Below, piece by piece: positions 50,838 to 60,002 of a stretch of DNA of 64,000 bases; position 1 is the stretch's first letter, and every line of letters begins with the position of its first letter. Position numbers and translations under genes: made by a program. Under the pieces are notes generated by a model, which was not told the origin of the DNA, ran no database searches, and was given only the letters and a program-made list of their open reading frames with translations. This DNA is from Streptomyces sp. NBC_00775. GTDB taxonomy: Bacteria > Actinomycetota > Actinomycetes > Streptomycetales > Streptomycetaceae. The DNA is taken from the NCBI RefSeq assembly GCF_036347135.1, contig NZ_CP108938.1, positions 868,001-932,000 of the forward strand, given 5' to 3'.

Positions 50838-50917
50838 CAGTCGTCCACCACCGGTGCCGTGAGGCCGAGGAGCCGGTTGGTGCGGCCGAGGCCGCTGATG
50901 CCGACGCATGCCGTCAT
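50837..50917 (-). CDS. 26-residue coupled ORF resembling the N terminus of GAPDH
   Basis: A short ORF with an ideal ribosome site (AAAGGAG 9 nt before ATG 50917) that ends TGA overlapping the HAD start. Residues 4-14 read VGISGLGRTNR, close to the conserved NAD-binding start of glyceraldehyde-3-phosphate dehydrogenase (VGINGFGRIGR); the remaining Rossmann fold is missing. It looks like the stump of a gap gene left by an in-frame deletion. It may now serve only to start translation of the HAD gene. It lies 31 bp after the phosphoketolase stop. Confidence 0.6.
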   Translation of the reverse strand: MTACVGISGLGRTNRLLGLTAPVVDD

Positions 50918-50948
50918 GACGGTGAACTCCTTTGTGTGACAGGGGTTT

Positions 50949-53333
50949 TCAGGCGATCCAGGTCCAGTCGGCGACCTCGGGCAGATCGGTGCCGTGTTCG
51001 CGGATCCAGGCGTGGTGGCGGGTACGGGCGTCGGCCATCAGCTGGCGTACGGCGGCGGCGCGGACGCCGAGGCCGGGGACGCGGTCGATGACGTCCATGA
51101 CCAGGCGGTAGCGGTCCATGTCGTTGCGGACGACCATGTCGAAGGGGGTCGTGGTGGTGCCCATCTCCTTGTAGCCCCGGACGTGGAGGTGGGCGTGGCC
51201 GGTGCGCCGGTAGGCGAGGCGGTGGATCAGCCAGGGATAGCCGTGGTAGGCGAAGATCACCGGCTTGTCGGTGGTGAACAGCCCGTCGTACTCGAAGTCG
51301 CTCATCCCGTGCGGGTGTTCCTCGCGCGGCAGCAGCCGGGTCATGTCCACGACGTTCACGACCCGCACGGCCAGCTCGGGCAGATGGCGCCGCAGCAGAG
51401 CGGAGGCGGCCAGGATCTCCTGGGTGGGGACGTCGCCGGCGCAGGCGAGGACGACATCCGGTTCGCGGTCCCCGTCGGTCGAGCCCGCCCACTCCCAGAT
51501 TCCGGCGCCTCGGGCGCAGTGGGCCCTGGCCTGGTCCATCGACAGCCAGTCGAAGCACGGCTGCTTGCCCGCGACCACGACATTCACGTAGTCACGGCTG
51601 CGCAGGACGTGATCCGCCACGGACAGCAGGGTGTTGGCGTCCGGCGGCAGATAGACCCGTACGACCTCCGGGCTCTTGTTGAGGACGTGGTCCACGAATC
51701 CGGGGTCCTGGTGCGAGAAGCCGTTGTGGTCCTGGCGCCAGACGTGCGAGGTGAGCAGGTAGTTGAGGGAGGCGATCGGGGCGCGCCACGCCAGCTCCCT
51801 CGATGTCCTGAGCCACTTGATGTGCTGGTTGACCATCGAGTCGACGATGTGCACGAACGCCTCGTAGCAGGAGAACAGTCCGTGCCTGCCGGTCAGTGTG
51901 TAGCCCTCCAGCCAGCCCTGGCAGAGGTGTTCGGAAAGGATCTCCATCACCCGGCCGTGCCGGTCCAGGTGCTCGTCCACCGGGAGGGTCTGCGCCTGCC
52001 AGGCCTTGCCGCTGGCGTTGAGGACGGCTCCCAGCCGGTTGGAGGCGGTCTCGTCGGGGCCGACCAGCCGGAAGTCGCGGCGGCCCGAGGTGTCCTTCAT
52101 GACCTGTTCGAGGAGGTCGCCGAGGACCCGCGTGGGCTCGTGCAGGGTGGCACCCGGCTTGTCGACGGGCACGGCGAAGCGGTCCAGGGACGGGATCGGC
52201 AGATCGCGGACGAGCAGGCCGCCGTTGGCGTGCGGGGTGGCGCCCAGACGCTTCGAACCGTCGGGAACGCAGGCGAGGACGTCGGCGACGGGCCGCCCCT
52301 CGACGTCGAAGAGCTCCTCGGGATGGTACGAGCGCAGCCAGGTCTCCAACTGGCGCAGATGTTCGGGGTTTTCACGGACGGCGGCCAGCGGAACCTGGTG
52401 GGCGCGCCATGTTCCCTCGACCGGCTCCCCGTCGACCTCCGCGGGGCCGGTCCAGCCCTTCGGCGTGCGCAGCACGATCATGGGCCAGTGCACGCGCTCG
52501 GACACACCGTCCTCGCGGGCGGTGCGCTGCATCAGCGCGATGCGGTCCAGGGCCCGGTCGAAGGCGTCCGCCATCGCGTGGTGGACCTGCCGCGGGTCGT
52601 CGCCGGTGACGTGGATCGGCTCGTGGCCGTAGCCGCGCAGCAGCTCGTCGAGTTCGGTCTCCGGCAGCCGGGACAGCACGGTCGGGTTGGCGATCTTGTA
52701 GCCGTTGAGGTGGAGGATCGGCAGGACGGCCCCGTCATGGACCGGGTCGAGGAACTTGTTGGAGTGCCAGGACGCGGCCAGCGGTCCGGTCTCCGCCTCG
52801 CCGTCGCCGATCACACAGGCGACCAGCAGATCCGGGTTGTCGAAGGCGGCACCGTAGGCGTGCGCCAGCGAGTAGCCCAGCTCACCGCCCTCGTGGATCG
52901 AACCGGGCGTCTCAGGTGCCACGTGGCTGGGTACTCCGCCGGGGAAGGAGAACTGCCGGAACAGCTTGTCCATACCCTCCGCGTCACGCGACACGTCCGG
53001 ATACGTCTGGCTGTAGCTGCCCTCCAGCCAGGAGCCGGCGAGGACGGCGGGCCCACCGTGTCCGGGGCCCCATACGCACAGCGCGTCGAGACCGCGGGCC
53101 TTGATGACACGGTTGAGGTGCGTGTACACGAGGTTCAGACCCGGCGAGGTGCCCCAGTGGCCGAGCAGCCGCGGCTTGATGTGCGCGGGGGTCAGGGGCT
53201 CCGTGAGGAGCGGGTTGGCCAAGAGGTAGATCTGACCCACGGCAAGGTAGTTGGCTGCCCGCCAGTGGGCGTCCAGGGTGCGCAGTTCGTCGTCGGTCAG
53301 TACGGTGCTGTCCTGGTGTTCGACCTGGGGCAT
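50949..53333 (-). CDS. phosphoketolase (Xfp family)
   Basis: A 794-residue thiamine diphosphate enzyme splitting xylulose-5-phosphate or fructose-6-phosphate to acetyl phosphate. Family landmarks are [84 protein letters not shown] (ThDP motif), [18 protein letters not shown] and [18 protein letters not shown] 53333 was chosen at the family start MPQ; 15 more codons upstream lack conservation. It begins the operon that leads to the HAD and GH65 genes, and is divergent from ppk2 across 34 bp. Acetyl phosphate gives ATP by acetate kinase when respiration fails. Confidence 0.93.
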   Translation of the reverse strand: MPQVEHQDSTVLTDDELRTLDAHWRAANYLAVGQIYLLANPLLTEPLTPAHIKPRLLGHWGTSPGLNLVYTHLNRVIKARGLDALCVWGPGHGGPAVLAGSWLEGSYSQTYPDVSRDAEGMDKLFRQFSFPGGVPSHVAPETPGSIHEGGELGYSLAHAYGAAFDNPDLLVACVIGDGEAETGPLAASWHSNKFLDPVHDGAVLPILHLNGYKIANPTVLSRLPETELDELLRGYGHEPIHVTGDDPRQVHHAMADAFDRALDRIALMQRTAREDGVSERVHWPMIVLRTPKGWTGPAEVDGEPVEGTWRAHQVPLAAVRENPEHLRQLETWLRSYHPEELFDVEGRPVADVLACVPDGSKRLGATPHANGGLLVRDLPIPSLDRFAVPVDKPGATLHEPTRVLGDLLEQVMKDTSGRRDFRLVGPDETASNRLGAVLNASGKAWQAQTLPVDEHLDRHGRVMEILSEHLCQGWLEGYTLTGRHGLFSCYEAFVHIVDSMVNQHIKWLRTSRELAWRAPIASLNYLLTSHVWRQDHNGFSHQDPGFVDHVLNKSPEVVRVYLPPDANTLLSVADHVLRSRDYVNVVVAGKQPCFDWLSMDQARAHCARGAGIWEWAGSTDGDREPDVVLACAGDVPTQEILAASALLRRHLPELAVRVVNVVDMTRLLPREEHPHGMSDFEYDGLFTTDKPVIFAYHGYPWLIHRLAYRRTGHAHLHVRGYKEMGTTTTPFDMVVRNDMDRYRLVMDVIDRVPGLGVRAAAVRQLMADARTRHHAWIREHGTDLPEVADWTWIA

Positions 53334-53367
53334 GGTGACTCCGTAGTCATCGGGCGGAGGAGGCGGC

Positions 53368-54171
53368 ATGGCCGACAAGAAGACGGCGACATTGCCGCGT
53401 GCGGCGTACGAGCGGGAGCTGCTGCGTCTGCAGACGGAGCTGGTGAAGCTTCAGGAGTGGGTACGGGCGGAGGGGGCCCGGCTCGTGGTCGTCTTCGAGG
53501 GACGGGACGCGGCGGGCAAGGGCGGCACGATCAAACGGGTCGCGGAACATCTGAACCCGCGCATCGCCCGGACGGTGGCGCTGCCCAAGCCGACCGAGCG
53601 CGAGCGCACGCAGTGGTACTTCCAGCGGTACGTCGAACATCTTCCGGCCGCCGGGGAGATCGTGCTGTTCGACCGCAGCTGGTACAACCGCGCCGGCGTC
53701 GAGCGGGTGATGGGTTTCTGCACCAAGGAGGAACACCAGCTCTTCCTGCGCCAGTGCCCGATCTTCGAGCGCATGCTGGTCGAGGAGGGCATCCTGCTGC
53801 GCAAGTACTGGTTCTCGGTGAGCGACGAGGAGCAGCAGAAGCGGTTCCGGCGGCGGCTGAAGGACCCGACGCGGCGCTGGAAGCTCTCCGCGATGGACCT
53901 GGAGTCGATCACCCGTTGGGAGGCGTACTCCCGGGCGAAGGACGAGATGCTGGTGCACACCGACGTCTCCGAGGCGCCCTGGTACATCGTCGAGAGCGAC
54001 GACAAGCGCCGGGCGCGGCTCAACATGATCGCGCACCTGCTCGGCTCCGTTCCGTACAAGGAGGTGTCGCCGCCCGTTCTGGAGCTGCCGCCGAGGCCGC
54101 CGTCGACCGGCTATGTGCGGCCGCCGCGCGATCTGCAGACGTACGTCCCCGATCACGCCGCGGGCCTGTGA
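53368..54171 (+). CDS. ppk2: polyphosphate kinase 2
   Basis: A 267-residue PPK2 that transfers phosphate between polyphosphate and nucleoside diphosphates or monophosphates. Walker [18 protein letters not shown], lid segment with [18 protein letters not shown], Walker [23 protein letters not shown] and the late [13 protein letters not shown]. The single domain and length fit the common class I PPK2 in actinobacteria. It is divergent from phosphoketolase and convergent with the USP gene (5 bp apart). It allows nucleotide charging from polyphosphate during energy stress. Confidence 0.92.
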   Translation: MADKKTATLPRAAYERELLRLQTELVKLQEWVRAEGARLVVVFEGRDAAGKGGTIKRVAEHLNPRIARTVALPKPTERERTQWYFQRYVEHLPAAGEIVLFDRSWYNRAGVERVMGFCTKEEHQLFLRQCPIFERMLVEEGILLRKYWFSVSDEEQQKRFRRRLKDPTRRWKLSAMDLESITRWEAYSRAKDEMLVHTDVSEAPWYIVESDDKRRARLNMIAHLLGSVPYKEVSPPVLELPPRPPSTGYVRPPRDLQTYVPDHAAGL

Positions 54172-54176
54172 GCCGC

Positions 54177-55076
54177 TCACGCGCGTTGTGGTACGACCGC
54201 GACCGGGCAGGCGGAGTGGTGCAGGACCGCGTGCGCGACCCGGCCGAGCTGAAGTCCGAAGTGTCCCTGGCGGTGCCGCGCGCCGACGACGAGCAGGTCG
54301 GCGTCGGCAGAAGCGTCCAGCAGCACCCGGCGGGCCGTGCCCTCCGCGGTGCGTCGGCGTAGATCCACGGACGGATGGTTCGCCGCCGCCTCGCTCAGCG
54401 CCGAGTCCAGAACCTTCACCGCCTGCTCCTCGTGCAAACGGGCGGGTTCTCCCGCGAGCAGAGGATGGTCGGTGCTCTCGTGCGCGGGCCACCGCCATGC
54501 CCGTACGGCGTGCAGAACGGCGTTGCGGGCCTCCGCCTCGTCAAAGGCGAAGCGCGTGGCCGCCGAGGCGCGTGACTCCTCGCCGACCCCGAGGACGACG
54601 CTCCGGTGTGTCCCGGCCCTGACCTGGTTGTCGTGGCTGCCGCGGAGCACGATCACCGGACAGACCGCGCGGGCCGCGACGGCGAGACCGACCGAGCCGA
54701 GCAACATCTCGGCCATGCCGCTGCGCCCACGGGACCCGAGGACCAGCGCGAAGGCGCTGTGCCCCTCCTTCAGCAGCACGCTCACGGCGTCGTCGGGCAG
54801 CACCTCGGTGGAAACCTTGACGTCGGCGTTGCGACGGTGGGCGCGCCGCGCGGCGGCCTCGACGATGTTGTCGGCCATCACCTGCTCCGAGGACCTGCCC
54901 AGCCCCTCGGCGAGTGCGGCGCCCTCGTAGCGCTCCCACAGCGAGGCGTACACCAGGCGCAGCGGTGCACCGTGCAGCGCGGCCTCGTCCGTCGCCCAGT
55001 CCACGGCGCGCAGGCTCGACCCGGATCCGTCGACGCCCACGACCAGGGGCGGCTCCCACGTCTCCACGCGCTTCAC
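54177..55076 (-). CDS. tandem universal stress protein 1
   Basis: A 299-residue protein with two USP domains (about 10-155 and 160-299), each with the ATP-binding GxxGxxG pattern: VLGSRGRSGMAEMLLGSVGLAVAARAVCPVIVLR and VVGARHRQGHFGLQLGRVAHAVLHHSACPVAVVPQ. GTG 55076 overlaps the alcohol dehydrogenase stop (GTGA), which couples the two. A second GTG at 55067 with AAGGAAGG 8 nt upstream is an alternative start. It is the end of a three-gene operon led by another USP gene with two DosR-type boxes. Confidence 0.88.
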   Translation of the reverse strand: MKRVETWEPPLVVGVDGSGSSLRAVDWATDEAALHGAPLRLVYASLWERYEGAALAEGLGRSSEQVMADNIVEAAARRAHRRNADVKVSTEVLPDDAVSVLLKEGHSAFALVLGSRGRSGMAEMLLGSVGLAVAARAVCPVIVLRGSHDNQVRAGTHRSVVLGVGEESRASAATRFAFDEAEARNAVLHAVRAWRWPAHESTDHPLLAGEPARLHEEQAVKVLDSALSEAAANHPSVDLRRRTAEGTARRVLLDASADADLLVVGARHRQGHFGLQLGRVAHAVLHHSACPVAVVPQRA

Positions 55077-56095
55077 CTTCCTTCGCCGAAGTCGAAGACG
55101 ATCCGGGCCTTGACGTGACCGCGCAGGACTTCGTCCATCGACTCGTTGACCGACTCCAGGGGCCGGGACTCCCGGATGACCCTGGTCCGGCCCGCCGCGT
55201 GCAGGTGGAACACCTCGGCAAGGTCCTGCCGCGTGCCGACGATCGAGCCGATCACCGAGGTGCCGTTCAGCACGGTGTCGAAGACGGGGACCTGGATCGT
55301 GCCGTGCGCCGGCAGGGCGACCATCACGAGCTTGCCGCCCCGCCGAAGCCCGGTGTACACCGCTGAGAACGCCGCTTCGTTCACCGCGAGCGCGATGGCG
55401 GCATGGGCACCGCCGTACCGCTTGAGCACCTCGCCGGGGTCCTCCTTGCGGGCGTCGATCACGAGGTCGGCGCCGAGCTCTGCGGCGAGTTCGAGCTTCT
55501 CGTCGGTGACGTCGATCGCGGCCACGGCGGCCCCGGCGATCTTCGCGTACTGGACGGCCAGATGGCCGAGCCCTCCCACCCCCGAGATGGCGACCAGCTG
55601 GGTGGGCCTGACGTCGGCGACCTTGAGCGCCTTGTACGTCGTGACGCCGGCGCAGGTGAGCGGGGCCGCGTCGAGCGGGGAGATCCCGTCGGGCACCGGC
55701 TGGGCGAAGTCCGCCCAGGCCAGCATCTTCTCGGCGTAGCCGCCGTCGCAGCCGTACCCGGTGTTGATCTGCTGCTCGCACAGCGTCTCCCAGCCGGAGA
55801 GGCAGTACTCGCACCGTCCGCAGGCCTTGCCCAGCCAGGGCGCCGCGACCCGCTGCCCCAGGGCAAGGTGCGTGACGCCGTCACCGAGGGCCTCGACGAG
55901 GCCGACGCCCTCGTGGCCGGGGACGAACGGCGGGTTCGGTTTGACCGGCCAGTCGCCGTGCGCGGCGTGGATGTCGGTGTGGCACAGCCCGGAGGCTTCC
56001 ACCCGGACGCGGACCTGGCCGGGGCCGGGCTCGGGGTCGGGGCGCTCCTCGATGACCAGGGGCTCACCGAAGGCTCGTACGACTGCTGCCTTCAT
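55073..56095 (-). CDS. adhP: zinc-dependent alcohol dehydrogenase (AdhP-like)
   Basis: A 340-residue medium-chain dehydrogenase oxidising alcohol or, in reverse, reducing acetaldehyde with NADH. Catalytic zinc ligands are in SGLCHTDIHAAHGDW and PGHEGVGLVE, structural zinc cysteines in CGRCEYCLSGWETLC, and the NAD fold is ISGVGGLGHLAVQYAKI. ATG 56095 is the start, 40 bp after the USP2 stop on the same strand. Its place between two USP genes in a predicted hypoxia operon fits a role in reoxidising NADH when oxygen is short. Confidence 0.92.
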   Translation of the reverse strand: MKAAVVRAFGEPLVIEERPDPEPGPGQVRVRVEASGLCHTDIHAAHGDWPVKPNPPFVPGHEGVGLVEALGDGVTHLALGQRVAAPWLGKACGRCEYCLSGWETLCEQQINTGYGCDGGYAEKMLAWADFAQPVPDGISPLDAAPLTCAGVTTYKALKVADVRPTQLVAISGVGGLGHLAVQYAKIAGAAVAAIDVTDEKLELAAELGADLVIDARKEDPGEVLKRYGGAHAAIALAVNEAAFSAVYTGLRRGGKLVMVALPAHGTIQVPVFDTVLNGTSVIGSIVGTRQDLAEVFHLHAAGRTRVIRESRPLESVNESMDEVLRGHVKARIVFDFGEGR

Positions 56096-56135
56096 GGGGT
56101 GTCTCTCCTCGGATGGTGGTGAGTCGTGTCGGGCG

Positions 56136-57041
56136 TCAGTCGTGCGGGACCACGGCGACGGGGGCGGTGGCATGGTGCAGTACGGCATGTGTGACGGGCC
56201 CGATGTGCGCGCCCAGTGGTGAGCGGCGGACGCGGCGGCCCACGACGACCAGGGAGGCCTCGCGGGAGGCATCCACCAGGTGGTTGGCCGCCCTTCCGGA
56301 CAGGGAGTCCTCGACGACTTCGACGGCCGGGAACTTCTGGCGCCAGGGGCGCAGCACCTCGGCCACGGCGGCGGCTTCCTCCGCGGCGATACGGGCGTTC
56401 ATTTCGAGGTCGGGGGGCATGCCGTAGGCGATGTAGGGCGGCTCGTTCCAGCCGTGCACGACACGCAGGGAGGTTCCGCGCAGGAGGGCCGCCTCGAAGG
56501 CGAAGCCGATCAAGGCGTCGTCCGGGTTCGTGGCGTCGAGGCCCAGCACGACGGGCCGGAAGGGGGCCGAGGCGGAAGGGATGCCGGCCGGGTCCATCGC
56601 GTGCTCGTCGGCTGCCTGTTCTCCGGCCCGTACGAGGACGACGGGACACTCGGCGTGAGCCACCACGGCCAGGCCGACGGAGCCCACCATGAAACCGCCC
56701 ACTCCGCTCATTCCGCGGGAGCCGAGAACCAGCAGCTCGGCATCCTTCGCGGCGCCGGGCAGCACCTCTGCGGGCCGCCCGGAAAGTTGCTCCATGACTA
56801 CGTCGACCTCTGGGTGGCGTATCCGGAGTCCGTCGGTCGCTTCGCGAGGAATCCCTTCACTCCAGTGCTGCTGCGTCTCGGCTCCGAGGAGCGGGGCCTG
56901 AGCCATGGGCTCCGGTACCGGCTCCCAGACGTGGACGACCTTCAGCGGAAGTCCGCGGAGTTTCGCCTCACGGGCCGCCCATTCGGCAGCGGCCAGGCTC
57001 TCGTGCGAGCCGTCGAGCCCTACGGTGACGGTGCGGGGCAT
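56136..57041 (-). CDS. tandem universal stress protein 2
   Basis: A 301-residue double-USP protein: domain 1 from TVTVGLDGSHESLAAAEWAAREA with VLGSRGMSGVGGFMVGSVGLAVVAHAECPVVLVR, domain 2 with VVLGLDATNPDDALIGFAFEAA and VVVGRRVRRSPLGAHIGPVTHAVLHHATAPVAVVPHD. The second ATP loop (VGRRVRRSPLGAHIG) departs from the GxxGxxG pattern. ATG 57041 has AGGAGGTGAAG 4-14 nt upstream; an ATG at 57077 precedes that site. Double-USP proteins of this kind are classical DosR regulon members in mycobacteria. First gene of the USP2-adhP-USP1 operon. Confidence 0.9.
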   Translation of the reverse strand: MPRTVTVGLDGSHESLAAAEWAAREAKLRGLPLKVVHVWEPVPEPMAQAPLLGAETQQHWSEGIPREATDGLRIRHPEVDVVMEQLSGRPAEVLPGAAKDAELLVLGSRGMSGVGGFMVGSVGLAVVAHAECPVVLVRAGEQAADEHAMDPAGIPSASAPFRPVVLGLDATNPDDALIGFAFEAALLRGTSLRVVHGWNEPPYIAYGMPPDLEMNARIAAEEAAAVAEVLRPWRQKFPAVEVVEDSLSGRAANHLVDASREASLVVVGRRVRRSPLGAHIGPVTHAVLHHATAPVAVVPHD

Positions 57042-57106
57042 GGTCTTCACCTCCTGAATCGAGCGATCCGATTCCATCGTCGTATCGCGGGGGGTTCGTG
57101 ATGCAG

Positions 57107-57140
57107 GGGCCGCAGGTCCCCGGAAGGGACCGATCGGCCC
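57107..57140 (-). promoter_or_regulatory. two DosR-type boxes upstream of USP2 operon
   Basis: GGGCCGCAGGTCCC (57107-57120), arms GGGCC/GTCCC with 4 bp between, and GGGACCGATCGGCCC (57126-57140), arms GGGAC/GGCCC with 5 bp between. They lie 66 and 85 bp before the gene start. Paired boxes occur at strong DosR promoters in mycobacteria. Confidence 0.6.
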
Positions 57141-57203
57141 AATGGAGCCGCCGTCGGCGCGGGAGGGCGGAGCCCCGACCGGGTGCCGCCCTCCCTGCCG
57201 TGC

Positions 57204-57833
57204 TCAGCGCAGCCAGCCGTGGTTCCGGACGAAGGGCAGCTTGGCCCAGAGCTTGCCGACGCCCAGGGTGTCGCCTGCCGCGACCAGTGCCAGGGCGATG
57301 AGGACGACGGCGTAGATGAGGTGATAGTCCACGAACGGGTTGGTGGACATGCTGGCCGAACCGTCCGAGAGGTGCCTGGCGGGCGGCCACTCGGCGATCC
57401 ACATCAGCGCCATCAACGCCGTGCCCGCGACAGCGGCCAGACGCAGCGCGATCCCGCCGATCAGGGCGAGCCCGATACCCAGCAGGCCCGCCATGAACAG
57501 CCAGTCGGCCCAGGTGTCACCCGCCCAGGAGTGGAAGGTGGACTCCATCGGACCCGCGGCCACGCCACCGAGGAAGCCCTTCGCCGGCGAGCCGCCGTCC
57601 ACCCAGCCCTTGCCCGACGCAGTGGCGTAACCGAAGCCGAAGGTCTTGTCGAGGAACGCCCACAGGAAGACGAACCCCGTCAGCAGCCGCAGCGAGGCGA
57701 AGGAGTAGGCCCGCAGAGTGTGCGTGTCGGTGCTCGCCGACACGGCGGACTCAGAGGTGGACGCGGTCCGGCTCGTGCGGAACGACGGCAGGTGGAACCC
57801 CGGGCTCCGGTGAGGGTGCTCGTGCACGGCCAT
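57204..57833 (-). CDS. DoxX family membrane protein
   Basis: A 209-residue membrane protein. After a cytosolic tail of about 40 residues come four helices (FASLRLLTGFVFLWAFLDKTFGFGY, WLFMAGLLGIGLALIGGIALRLAAVAG, TALMALMWIAEWPP and DYHLIYAVVLIALALVAAGDTLG). The DoxX family includes subunits of quinone oxidases and redox-partner membrane proteins that guard thiol balance. ATG 57833 leaves 108 bp to a DosR-type box. It is followed on the same strand by the USP2 operon. Confidence 0.85.
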   Translation of the reverse strand: MAVHEHPHRSPGFHLPSFRTSRTASTSESAVSASTDTHTLRAYSFASLRLLTGFVFLWAFLDKTFGFGYATASGKGWVDGGSPAKGFLGGVAAGPMESTFHSWAGDTWADWLFMAGLLGIGLALIGGIALRLAAVAGTALMALMWIAEWPPARHLSDGSASMSTNPFVDYHLIYAVVLIALALVAAGDTLGVGKLWAKLPFVRNHGWLR

Positions 57834-57940
57834 GGTGGTGATCCCTTCAGGGAATCGGAGAGTGCCGGACCGGTGCCCGACAACAACCACTCTGCTGGCG
57901 CGGGACCGTCCCTGCCGGGTGCCGAAGGGCCGCGACCGTG

Positions 57941-57954
57941 GGGCTGAACGGCCC
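57941..57954 (-). promoter_or_regulatory. DosR-type box upstream of doxX
   Basis: GGGCTGAACGGCCC: arms GGGCT/GGCCC spaced by 4 bp, 108 bp before doxX. Nearby is the perfect 11-bp palindrome GGGACCGTCCC (57902-57912), which has DosR half-sites but only 1 bp between them. Confidence 0.5.
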
Positions 57955-57981
57955 TATCTGCAAGGCCTGTTGGGCTTGTCA

Positions 57982-59721
57982 TTACGTCTGCCTCGGCTCG
58001 TGAGGGCCTCCGCTTCGGTGCCACTCGACGTAGGCGGCCACGGCCGTGGGCAGGGTCGGGAAGATCCGGCCGGTGCCGATGGTCCGGGTCAGCCCGAAGG
58101 CGTCCAGGTCGTCGAGCAGGTCCTGCTTGACGCGGGCGAGCGCGAAGACGATGTGGCGCCGCTCGAATTCCTGGCGCAGGGCCTCGACCGCGTCGAGCGC
58201 GGTGATGTCCACCTCGACGATGGCCTCGGTGTTGAGGACGAACCACTCGACAGGACCTTCGTGGTGATCGACCGCCACCAGGGCCCGCCGTTTGAAGTCC
58301 TCGGCGTTGGCGAAGAACAGGGGCGAGTCGTAGCGGTAGACGAGCAGACCGGGGACCGTGTGGGCCTGCGGATAGTCGTCCACGTCGTGCATGCCGGCCA
58401 GGCCCGGCACCAGGCCCTCGACCGCGTCGTGCGGGCGGGCCACCCGGGTGAGCAGCTCCGCGACCGAGAGCCCGACCGCCACGAGCACGCCGTACAGGAT
58501 GTCCAGGGCGAGCACTCCGGCCATGCAGCCCAGGGCCAGCAGCAGCTCCCGGCGCCGGAAGGCGGCCAGTCGCCGGAACCCGGCCAGATCCATCATGCGG
58601 ACGGCTGCGTAGACGACCAGGGCTCCCAGAACGGTCACCGGGGTGTGCGCCAGGAGCGAGCTCAGGAACAGCAGTACGGCGAGGACCGCGGCGCAGGCGA
58701 CGAGCGAGTACACCTGGGTGCGGCCCCCGGCCGAGCGGGCGAGGGCGGTGCGACTGGCGCTGCTGCTCACGGGAAGGCCGTGCAGTACGCCCGCACCAAG
58801 GTTCGCGGCCCCCAGGGCCAACAGCTCCTGGTTGGGGTCGAGTTCATCGCCCCGCACCGCGAAGGCGCGCGCCGTGAGGATGACGTCGGTGTATCCGACG
58901 AGGAGCACCCCGAGCGCCGGCAGCACCAGTTGCGGCAGGTCACCCGGTGCCGGCAGGCCAGGTGTTGGCAGCCCGGACGGTACCGCGCCGATGACGGCGA
59001 TGCCGTGGTCCTCCAGTCCGAAGGCCGCGACGACCGCGGTGCCGAGCACCACGGCCAGCAGCGGGCCCGGGGCATGGGGGAAGAACCGCGGAACCGCGAA
59101 GAGGAAGGCGATGGCCGCCACGGAGAAGATCACCGTGGCGAGATGGGCTTCCCCCAGATTCCTTACGAAGGAGAGCAGTTGAGGAAAGAACTCTGATCCC
59201 GAGGTGCTGACACCGGTCAGTTTGGGGAGTTGGTCGACGATCATGATGAGCGCCACGCCCGTCATGTAGCCGACCAGGATCGGCCGTGACAGGAGGTCGG
59301 CGAGGAAGCCCAGCCGTGCCACCCACGCGACCAGGAACATCAATCCGACCACGACAGCGAGAGCGGCGGCGAGCACGGCGTACTTGTCCGGATCGCCCGC
59401 GGCGAGCGGCCCCACCACGGTGGCCGTCATCAGTGCGGTGGTGGACTCGGGCCCGACGGACAGCAACCGCGACGAACCCAGCGGCGTGTACAGCAGCAGG
59501 GCGGGGATGATCGCCCACAGCCCGGCGACCGGCGGCAGTCCCGCGAGACCCGCGTAGGCCATCACCTGCGGAACGAGATACGCCGCGACGGTCACTCCGG
59601 CCAGCAGGTCACCGCGCAGCCACGAGCGCCGGTAGCCGGCCAGTACGGCGAGACCGGGAGCCAGCCGCCGCACGAGACCGCGTCGGCGTTCCCCGGCCGC
59701 CTCCTTGGGGCGCTCGGACAT
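57982..59721 (-). CDS. SulP family anion transporter with STAS domain
   Basis: A 579-residue membrane protein with 12-14 helices and the SulP signature (LAGVTVAAYLVPQVMAYAGLAGLPPVAGLWA, SVGPESTTALMTATVVG). The cytosolic C-terminal STAS domain (about 440-560) ends VEWFVLNTEAIVEVDITALDAVEALR, FALARVKQDLLDDLDAFGL. SulP transporters move sulfate, bicarbonate or other anions. ATG 59721 is the start, with a DosR-type box 54 bp upstream inside a perfect 31-bp palindrome. In mycobacteria a SulP-like gene is likewise linked to hypoxia, but the anion here is unknown. Confidence 0.9.
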   Translation of the reverse strand: MSERPKEAAGERRRGLVRRLAPGLAVLAGYRRSWLRGDLLAGVTVAAYLVPQVMAYAGLAGLPPVAGLWAIIPALLLYTPLGSSRLLSVGPESTTALMTATVVGPLAAGDPDKYAVLAAALAVVVGLMFLVAWVARLGFLADLLSRPILVGYMTGVALIMIVDQLPKLTGVSTSGSEFFPQLLSFVRNLGEAHLATVIFSVAAIAFLFAVPRFFPHAPGPLLAVVLGTAVVAAFGLEDHGIAVIGAVPSGLPTPGLPAPGDLPQLVLPALGVLLVGYTDVILTARAFAVRGDELDPNQELLALGAANLGAGVLHGLPVSSSASRTALARSAGGRTQVYSLVACAAVLAVLLFLSSLLAHTPVTVLGALVVYAAVRMMDLAGFRRLAAFRRRELLLALGCMAGVLALDILYGVLVAVGLSVAELLTRVARPHDAVEGLVPGLAGMHDVDDYPQAHTVPGLLVYRYDSPLFFANAEDFKRRALVAVDHHEGPVEWFVLNTEAIVEVDITALDAVEALRQEFERRHIVFALARVKQDLLDDLDAFGLTRTIGTGRIFPTLPTAVAAYVEWHRSGGPHEPRQT

Positions 59722-59774
59722 GGGGCTCCTTTCGTCACCCCCTTCAGCATCGCCCCGCGGTCGGTCCGCCGCGA

Positions 59775-59807
59775 GGGCCGGTCGGCCCGGGGTCCGGGCC
59801 GACCGGC
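59775..59807. promoter_or_regulatory. DosR-type box within a 31-bp palindrome
   Basis: GGGCCGGTCGGCCC (59775-59788) is identical to the box before the response regulator gene. It is part of a longer hairpin-forming palindrome: GCCGGTCGGCCCGG (59777-59790), loop GGT, CCGGGCCGACCGGC (59794-59807). It lies 54 bp before the SulP start and about 195 bp before the LLM oxidoreductase start. The 281-bp gap itself shows no gene. Confidence 0.55.
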
Positions 59808-60002
59808 TCCCGGATCCGCGCCGCCCTGGTCTTCTTGCCCGGGAGACAGAGCGGCTGCTGACGATCCGGTGGAACGAGGAGTTGTACTGCGCGGAGATCA
59901 TGACGACCTTGCCCGCCCCGGACACCGCGCGGATCATGGAAGCCGCAAGGACCTCAGCGGAGCGACAGCTGAGACGACAGGCACCGAGGCCCCGGAGCAG
60001 TC

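Noticed and set aside
50994..54362. A very long open frame on the plus strand (about 1,120 codons) across the phosphoketolase gene
   Set aside because: It is antisense to phosphoketolase and ppk2, both of which have complete family motifs. Long frames opposite true genes are expected in high-GC DNA with this codon bias.
59722..60002. A possible coding remnant in the gap between SulP and the LLM gene
   Set aside because: Reading frames through the gap show no family motif, and the frame that crosses it is antisense or out of frame with both genes.
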